DNA of 22,925 bases from a virus. The stretch spans positions 1 to 22,925 of the IMG/VR virus record IMGVR_UViG_3300045836_000135. One strand, given 5' to 3'. The translations under genes were made by a program, and so were the position numbers. Below the pieces are notes generated by a model. It was not told the DNA's origin and did no database searches. It worked only from the letters and a program-made list of their open reading frames with translations. Below are positions 18,036 through 22,925 of this stretch, piece after piece (within the stretch, counting starts at the first letter, position 1; each line of letters opens with the position of its first letter).

Positions 18036-19549
18036 ACGTGATCGAGCGGTCCATGCGCCGCCTGTCCAACCTCGTCCAGCAGCCGCACGCCGGCGGATGG
18101 TACAAGGTCGTCCGCAACGACGCCGACGGCCCGACACGGATCGACATCTACGACGAGATCGGCGGCCACTGGCTGCTCGGCGGCGGTGTGACCGCAGCCG
18201 ACTTCGTCGCCGAGCTGGGCGCTATCACCGGCGACGTCGAGATCCACCTGAACAGCCCCGGCGGCGATGTCTGGGATGGTCTGGCCATCTTCAACGCGCT
18301 CGCCGGACGCCCCGGCAACGTCGTCACGGTCGTGGACGGGCTCGCCGCCTCCGCGGCCTCGGTCATCGCGCAGGCCGGGAAGACCCGGATCATCGCTCCC
18401 GGCGCGATGATGATGATCCACGACGCGTCCTCGGCCTGCGCGGGCAACGCCGCCGACATGCGGGAACTGGCCGACCTGCTCGACAAGGTGTCCGACAACC
18501 TCGCGGGCATCTACGCCGACCGGACCGGCCGCGCCGACGGCTGGCGCGACGCCATGCGCGCGGAGACCTGGTACACGGCCGATGAGGCCGTCGCCGCGGG
18601 TCTCGCCCACCGGCTCGCTGAGCGACCCGAGGACCAGGCGCTCGCTGCGGTGGCGCGATTTAACCTGTCCGGGTTCCGGATGCCGGACCGGATCGCCGTC
18701 CGGCTCACCGCCGCGTCGAAGCCGTCGCCTCAACACGGCCCCTTCACCGGCACCCACAGGCACGCTCATCACGCGTTCGGCGGCCAGGGTGACGACCAGA
18801 CGCATGAGCACGAGCACACCCACGACGGTGACGCCGACCACGACCACACGCACCCGACCGCGCACGCCCACACCCCTATGCAGGCCGGTCCGTACGAGCC
18901 TGAGCCGTACAAGCGCGGCGACGATGAGACCGTCGAGTGCCCGGCCTGCCACAAGGGCAACGCCCCAGACGCCCGGTACTGCGACCAGTGCGGCACCAAG
19001 CTCGTCGGCCGTGAGGACGTCACCGAGGACGAGCAGGCCGCCAAGAAGGCCGCGGCGAAGACCAGCCGGATTCTCGGCGTCGAGACGATGCCGATCCTCG
19101 ACCACGCCATGGCCATCCACCACACCGCCACCGTCGACGAGCCGTGGGACGGACCGGCCGCAGTCGCGGCGATGCCGAACGACGATGAAGTTCTGCGGTA
19201 CTGCCACGCATGGGTGTCGGACGAGGCGTGGGATATGGACCACAAGTCCGGTGACGACGATGCCGACGACAAGAAGGTCAACTACAAGTTCCCGCACCAC
19301 AAGACCAACGGTGGCCCCGCGAATTTGAACGCCTGCCGCAACGGTCTCGCGCGCCTGGAGAACTCCAAGATCCCCGAGTCCGACAAGGCCGGTGTCCGCG
19401 CGCACCTCCAGGCGCACCTGGACGACGCCAAGCCCGACCACGAGGAAGACGGCAACGGCGGCAGCAAGAACACGCTGCCGCACTGGCTCAACGACGACAC
19501 CGCGCCACCCCCGGCGTGGCTTATCCCCGCCAAGGAGGCGACACAGTGA
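18032..19549 (+). CDS. ClpP-like prohead protease with His-rich, zinc-ribbon and C-terminal domains
   Basis: This is a 505-residue protein with ATG 18032 overlapping the portal stop. Residues about 25-205 are an S14/ClpP-type protease: NSPGGDVWDG oxyanion loop (74-83), S107 in DGLAASAAS, H130 in MMIHDASS, and E178 where ClpP has Asp. Residues 241-282 are a His/Asp-rich run. Residues 303-323 are a zinc ribbon (CPAC and CDQC). Residues about 368-466 are a further domain (WDGPAAVAAMPNDDEVLRYC, then NYKFPHHKTNGGPANLNACR) like those appended to other phage head proteases. It matures the prohead by cleaving capsid proteins and the scaffold. The domain order beyond the protease is unusual, and the roles of the extra parts are unknown. 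Confidence 0.85.
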   Translation: MNVIERSMRRLSNLVQQPHAGGWYKVVRNDADGPTRIDIYDEIGGHWLLGGGVTAADFVAELGAITGDVEIHLNSPGGDVWDGLAIFNALAGRPGNVVTVVDGLAASAASVIAQAGKTRIIAPGAMMMIHDASSACAGNAADMRELADLLDKVSDNLAGIYADRTGRADGWRDAMRAETWYTADEAVAAGLAHRLAERPEDQALAAVARFNLSGFRMPDRIAVRLTAASKPSPQHGPFTGTHRHAHHAFGGQGDDQTHEHEHTHDGDADHDHTHPTAHAHTPMQAGPYEPEPYKRGDDETVECPACHKGNAPDARYCDQCGTKLVGREDVTEDEQAAKKAAAKTSRILGVETMPILDHAMAIHHTATVDEPWDGPAAVAAMPNDDEVLRYCHAWVSDEAWDMDHKSGDDDADDKKVNYKFPHHKTNGGPANLNACRNGLARLENSKIPESDKAGVRAHLQAHLDDAKPDHEEDGNGGSKNTLPHWLNDDTAPPPAWLIPAKEATQ

Positions 19550-20949
19550 CGATCACGATCCCCGACTCCCCGGCGGGGCTTGAGGAGTTCCTCAACGACC
19601 CGGGCAAGGTCAAGGACCTGTGGGCCAGCAAGGAGGCCCTCGCCGAGTTCGTGCAGGGCTACGCGAGCAAGGTCAGCAACGTCAACAAGGGCGACATCGA
19701 AGCGCAGATCAAGGAAGGCGCGCAGCTCGCCCTCGCCGAGATGCTGAAGGCCAACGGCTCCGACTCCCGGCCGCCCGTGGACATGTCCAACGGGCCCGCG
19801 CACAACCAGGCGCCCGAGATCAAGGGACTGCCCCGCAGCGCCCGCGCCAGCCTCTACAACAAGCGCGCCCCCGGCGCCCGCGCCAACGGCATCTTCGCCG
19901 ATCCTCCCGAGTTCTTCCGCGCCACCTGGGACCAGGCGCCGCACCGCTTCCGGGACTTCAACGACACGCTGCGGCCCAAGCTGTCCAAGCTCACCGAGAT
20001 CCAGAACAGCTACAGCTCGGAGATTCCGGGCGACGGCGGATTCCTCATCCCCGAGGACCTGCGGTCTGAAATCCTCCAGGTGTCGCTGGAGACCTCAATC
20101 GTGCGCCCGCGGGCAACGGTCATCCCGATGAACAGCCTGCGGGTGCCGATCCCCACGATTGACGACACCTCGCACGTCAACTCCATCCTCGGTGGCGTCG
20201 TCGCCTACTGGACCGAGGAGGCCGCGCAGCTCACCGAGTCGCAGGCCAGCTTCACCAGGGTCGTCCTCGACGCCAAGAAGCTGACCGCCTACGCGCCGGT
20301 CCCCAACGAGCTCCTGGCCGACGCCCCGGCGTTCGCCGGGTTCTTCGACGGGACGTTCCCGAAGGCGATCAGCTGGTACGAGGACCTCGGCTTCCTGGTG
20401 GGGACGGGCGTCGGTGAGCCGCTCGGTTTCATCAACTCGCCGGTGTCGGTTCAGGTCGCGGCTGAGACCGGCCAGCCGACCAAGACGATCGTCTGGGAGA
20501 ACGTCACCAAGATGTACGCCCAGATGCTCCCGACCAGCCTCAACCGTGCATGCTGGATCGTCTCGCCGGACACCTTCCCGCAGCTCGCCACCATGGCGCT
20601 GTCGGTCGGCACTGGCGGCGGCCCGGTGTGGATCGGCAACTATTCGGGCGGCCAGGGTGGTATGGACACCCCACCCGCGACCATCCTCGGCCGTCCCGTG
20701 CTGATCTCCGAGAAGGTCGGGCCCCTGGGAACCACGGGCGACATCACCTTCGCGGACCTGTCCTACTACCTCATCGGCGACCGGATGACCATGCAGGTCA
20801 GCGCGTCCGAGCACTACCGGTTCGCCAACGACCAGACCGCGTACAGGGTCATCGAGCGCGTGGACGGGCGCCCGTGGCTCCAGTCGGCCATCACCCCCCA
20901 CAACGGCGGTAACCAGCTCTCGCCCGTTGTCCAGCTCGCTTCCCGCTGA
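19546..20949 (+). CDS. Major capsid protein, HK97 fold
   Basis: This is a 467-residue protein with GTG 19546 behind AAGGAGG, overlapping the protease stop. Residues 1-140 are a helical scaffold-like delta region, and the mature part begins near the GDGGFLIPEDLRSEIL motif (162-177) usual at the E-loop start of HK97-like capsids. Later strands (ILGRPVLISEKVG, YLIGDRMTMQV) and the RVIERVDGRPW end fit the family. It builds the icosahedral shell after the protease removes the N-terminal delta part. The size is normal for an uncleaved HK97-type precursor. Confidence 0.93.
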   Translation: MTITIPDSPAGLEEFLNDPGKVKDLWASKEALAEFVQGYASKVSNVNKGDIEAQIKEGAQLALAEMLKANGSDSRPPVDMSNGPAHNQAPEIKGLPRSARASLYNKRAPGARANGIFADPPEFFRATWDQAPHRFRDFNDTLRPKLSKLTEIQNSYSSEIPGDGGFLIPEDLRSEILQVSLETSIVRPRATVIPMNSLRVPIPTIDDTSHVNSILGGVVAYWTEEAAQLTESQASFTRVVLDAKKLTAYAPVPNELLADAPAFAGFFDGTFPKAISWYEDLGFLVGTGVGEPLGFINSPVSVQVAAETGQPTKTIVWENVTKMYAQMLPTSLNRACWIVSPDTFPQLATMALSVGTGGGPVWIGNYSGGQGGMDTPPATILGRPVLISEKVGPLGTTGDITFADLSYYLIGDRMTMQVSASEHYRFANDQTAYRVIERVDGRPWLQSAITPHNGGNQLSPVVQLASR

Positions 20950-21004
20950 GCCAGCGGCAGTGACGCCCCGCTAACCATCCAAGTCACAAGGAGAGGCACA
21001 GCAC

Positions 21005-21430
21005 ATGGCAGGAATGGAAGGGCTTGGTCGCCAGTTCGACCTGATCCCGATTGCGGCCGGTCAGGCGATGAAGTTCCGTGGCGCGAGCGCCATCGGGTTC
21101 CTGTGCACCGGCAATGACACCTTCACCATCCGTGTCGGGTCGGTGTTCGGCACGGTGGCCACGTCGCCGGGCAGCATCATCACCCACTACTACCAGCGGG
21201 CCGACACCAACGGCACGCACGCCTGGACGAAGCAGACGCAGCCTGCTGCGGACAACGTCCAGCAGAGCAACGCCGGGTACACGACGTACTTCGAGGTGCT
21301 GACCAGCATGATCAGCGACCCGTACGACTACATCAAGGTCTCGGCAGCCGGGTCCGGCTTGGTCTGCGCGGTCCTGCACGATCTCGTGGCGCAGCGCAAG
21401 CCCGCCAATCTCGAAGTGCTCGGGAGCTGA
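21005..21430 (+). CDS. Hypothetical head protein next to capsid
   Basis: This is a 141-residue protein read from ATG 21005 (RBS AAGGAGAGG, 10 bases upstream). It is strand-rich (DLIPIAAGQAMKFRGASAIG, TFTIRVGSVFGTV, YFEVLTSM, YIKVSAAGSGLVCAVLHDLV) with no motif that I recognise. Position directly after the major capsid gene is where decoration proteins or head completion proteins are usually encoded. Function is inferred from context only. The 55-base gap before it shows no convincing promoter or terminator. Confidence 0.7.
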   Translation: MAGMEGLGRQFDLIPIAAGQAMKFRGASAIGFLCTGNDTFTIRVGSVFGTVATSPGSIITHYYQRADTNGTHAWTKQTQPAADNVQQSNAGYTTYFEVLTSMISDPYDYIKVSAAGSGLVCAVLHDLVAQRKPANLEVLGS

Positions 21431-21436
21431 CCCGCG

Positions 21437-21910
21437 ATGACGACGCTCATCCAGAACAAGGACGTCCGCCTCATCACGGCGGGCATCGCAGTCAGCAACG
21501 CGCTGCACACGACCCTGCCGCAGACGGCCGTCCAGAACATCTACACCGTGTCCGGCGGTCGGATTCTGCTGGTGGCGCTGACCGGGCAGGTCACCACGGC
21601 GATCGGCGCGACGGCGACCACCCTGAAGGTCACCAACACCCCCACCACGGGCACCGCGAGTGACATCGCGTCGGCGACCGCGATCACCTCCAAGGAGGCC
21701 GGCACGCTGCTCGGCCTTCCGCTCACCCCCGGCTCTGCGCTGGTGGTCGGCGCGAACGCGGGCGGGGCGGTCCAGGTGCCGGGCCATCAGGGATGGCTGG
21801 TACAGCCCGGCACGATCTCGGTCACCACCTCGGCGTCCACCACGGGCGGGATCAGCTATGACCTCGTCTACATCCCCTATGACGTCGGCGCGGCGGTGAC
21901 GGCGGTATGA
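21437..21910 (+). CDS. Putative virion decoration-type protein
   Basis: This is a 157-residue protein with ATG 21437. It is a Thr/Gly/Ala-rich all-beta sequence (IYTVSGGRILLVALTGQVTT, ATTLKVTNTPTTGTASD, ending ISYDLVYIPYDVGAAV) that resembles a family of actinophage structural proteins I recall only as hypothetical. The even spacing of strands suggests a jelly-roll or immunoglobulin-like domain, as in head decoration proteins. No catalytic residues stand out. It lies between the capsid-adjacent gene and the zinc-ribbon gene. Confidence 0.7.
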   Translation: MTTLIQNKDVRLITAGIAVSNALHTTLPQTAVQNIYTVSGGRILLVALTGQVTTAIGATATTLKVTNTPTTGTASDIASATAITSKEAGTLLGLPLTPGSALVVGANAGGAVQVPGHQGWLVQPGTISVTTSASTTGGISYDLVYIPYDVGAAVTAV

Positions 21911-21938
21911 CTCGGCTCGGCCTGGGGTGGGGTGACTG

Positions 21939-22415
21939 ATGGCGCTCTGGTACTGCCACGGCTGCACCGCTGCGTACGCGGTCGGCCTGCCCCAGTGCCC
22001 GCAGTGCGGGTCCAAGAACTACAGCGAGGAGGAGCCGATGCCGCACATCACCGCCGCAGGCGGTCCCAGCGTCAGCCCCGAGCAGGTGGAGGCCGAGCAG
22101 GCTGCCGCAGCCCATGCACACCAGGCGACGGCGGAGGCTGCCCCGGTCGCCGCGCCGGACCCGGCTGCCGAGACCAGGCCAGAGGCCGAGACGCCGACGC
22201 CGGAGCCGCCCCCGGCCGCCGCACCGAAGGCCGAGTGGGTTGACCACGTGGCCTCGGTGACCGACCTGGACCCCGAGGAGGCCAAGAAGCTCACCAAGCC
22301 GAAGCTCCAGGAGCTCGCCGAGCAGGCGGCGGCCGAGCAGTCCGCCCGCAGCCTTCCGTTCGGCGTGCAGATCACGGCCGAGGCTGAGGTGACCAGGCCC
22401 GAGGCGACGCCGTGA
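21939..22415 (+). CDS. Zinc-ribbon protein with disordered middle
   Basis: This is a 158-residue protein with ATG 21939 behind a GGGGTGGGG run. WYCHGCTAAYAVG and QCPQCGS (about C6, C9, C20, C23) form an N-terminal zinc ribbon. The middle (about 50-95) is an Ala/Glu/Pro-rich disordered stretch. A helical part (DLDPEEAKKLTKPKLQELAE) follows. I recall proteins with this start in the head-tail region of other actinophages, without assigned roles. Its stop overlaps the next GTG start. Confidence 0.75.
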   Translation: MALWYCHGCTAAYAVGLPQCPQCGSKNYSEEEPMPHITAAGGPSVSPEQVEAEQAAAAHAHQATAEAAPVAAPDPAAETRPEAETPTPEPPPAAAPKAEWVDHVASVTDLDPEEAKKLTKPKLQELAEQAAAEQSARSLPFGVQITAEAEVTRPEATP

Positions 22416-22789
22416 CAGTCGGCTTGGCGTCCGCTGCTGCCGCCGCGATCCTCGGCGTCTGGCGCGGCACCGCCTACGCCGGGGTGACCGCATACTGCAA
22501 GCTGCACATCGGTGATCCGGGCGCGGCCGGGACCGCCAACGCGAGCGCGGTCACCACCCGCAACGCGGTCACCTGGAACGCGCCGTCGGCCGGGCAGATG
22601 ACCCTGTCAGCGCTGGCCGCCTACTCGATGACCGCCTCGGAGACGATCACGCACGTGTCGCTGTGGGACAGCGCCACGGCCGGAACCTTCCTCGGCTCCG
22701 CCGCGCTGACCGTGGCCAAGACGGTGTCGAACGGAGACACCCTCACCCTCAACACCCTCACTATCGCCTACACCCCGCTCGCAGCCTGA
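22412..22789 (+). CDS. Putative tail-fibre or head-tail structural protein
   Basis: This is a 125-residue protein with a GTG start in a GTGA overlap. It is a Thr/Ala/Gly-rich, beta-predicted protein with the segment HIGDPGAAGTANASAVTTRN (about 31-50), then ITHVSLWDSATAGTFLGSAAL and VSNGDTLTLNTLTIAY. This pattern recurs in mycobacteriophage and streptomycete phage proteins often labelled tail fibre-like. The exact role is uncertain. It could instead be a head-tail connector accessory because of its place before the tail genes. Confidence 0.65.
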   Translation: MTVGLASAAAAAILGVWRGTAYAGVTAYCKLHIGDPGAAGTANASAVTTRNAVTWNAPSAGQMTLSALAAYSMTASETITHVSLWDSATAGTFLGSAALTVAKTVSNGDTLTLNTLTIAYTPLAA

Positions 22790-22829
22790 CCGACCCCGTA
22801 CCTGAGCCCTGGAGAGGGGGTGAACGACC

Positions 22830-22925
22830 GTGGCACCCAGCCTGATTGCGTCCTATGCCGTCCTGTCGGCGGGGACCGACACCAGCACCCTGACCACGCC
22901 GTCGTTCAGCCCCTCCGCGGGTGAG
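22830..22925 (+). CDS. Structural protein, 3' end outside the window
   Basis: From GTG 22830 a frame stays open to the window edge (32 codons): it reads APSLIASYAVLSAGTDTSTL and continues with TTPSFSPSAGE. The purine-rich GGAGAGGGGG upstream (22811-22820) may be its ribosome binding site, though at a rather long spacing. The small, Thr/Ser-rich start is typical of phage virion surface proteins of unknown role. A GTG at 22820 in another frame meets a stop within the window, so 22830 is the better reading. The gene is cut by the window edge, so its size is unknown. Confidence 0.5.
   Translation, partial: MAPSLIASYAVLSAGTDTSTLTTPSFSPSAGE

Noticed and set aside
17666-19483. Long open frame on the - strand (about 605 codons) opposite the portal and protease genes
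   Set aside because: It mirrors highly biased GC-rich coding sequence on the + strand, gives a repetitive Val/Gly/Arg-rich product without domains, and lies opposite clear portal and protease genes.
20951-20972. Terminator after the major capsid gene
   Set aside because: Only a 5-bp AGCGG/CCGCT stem with a weak loop and no T-run; too weak to claim.
1-22925. Integrase, attachment site, tRNA or lysogeny module
   Set aside because: No such gene or site could be supported by reading the window, so temperate lifestyle is not claimed.

Overview
The window is about 23 kb of very GC-rich DNA (roughly two thirds G+C by eye, strong G/C bias at third codon positions, many GTG starts). It is almost entirely protein-coding on the + strand, and most neighbouring genes overlap by 4 bases (ATGA, GTGA or TTGA). 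The gene order and protein families are those of a tailed, HK97-fold siphophage or prophage of a high-GC actinomycete, such as a Streptomyces or Streptosporangiales host. The host is inferred from composition and from family resemblance recalled without a search. No integrase, attachment site, tRNA or clear host gene is visible, so free phage and prophage cannot be told apart.

Layout. (1) 1-2311: small early genes, a RuvC-like resolvase and a small XRE-type helix-turn-helix protein. (2) 2308-7714: DNA replication and recombination: an Lsr2-like DNA-binding protein, a short DnaN-like sliding clamp, a Cas4/RecB-like nuclease with four cysteines, an OB-fold SSB-like protein, and a Prim-Pol/SF3 helicase of the P4-alpha type. 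(3) 7715-8039: a 325-base stretch with twelve copies of a 9-mer (AGGGACAGC) in both orientations, a 21-bp perfect inverted repeat around a Z-DNA-prone tract, and two DnaA boxes. This is the best candidate replication origin and the most interesting part of the window. (4) 8040-11562: a train of small accessory proteins, many with CxxC zinc-site motifs, and a long coiled-coil protein. (5) 11586-15311: small terminase, six small genes, then large terminase. (6) 15326-16203: two accessory genes, one DUF6221-like. (7) 16204-16350: a strong hairpin and an AT-rich, operator-like inverted-repeat region with a possible leaderless promoter. (8) 16351-22925: small membrane protein, portal, an unusual multidomain ClpP-like prohead protease, major capsid protein, decoration or connector-type proteins, a zinc-ribbon protein, a tail-fibre-type protein, and the start of another structural gene running off the window.

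Working model: the primase-helicase, perhaps with host DnaA, opens the iteron origin directly downstream of its own gene. The clamp, SSB, Cas4-like nuclease and RuvC process replication and recombination intermediates, and no DNA polymerase is seen here. The terminase then packages DNA into the head built by portal, protease and capsid protein. The likely control points are the hairpin at 5139-5175, the origin region and the 16204-16350 regulatory gap.
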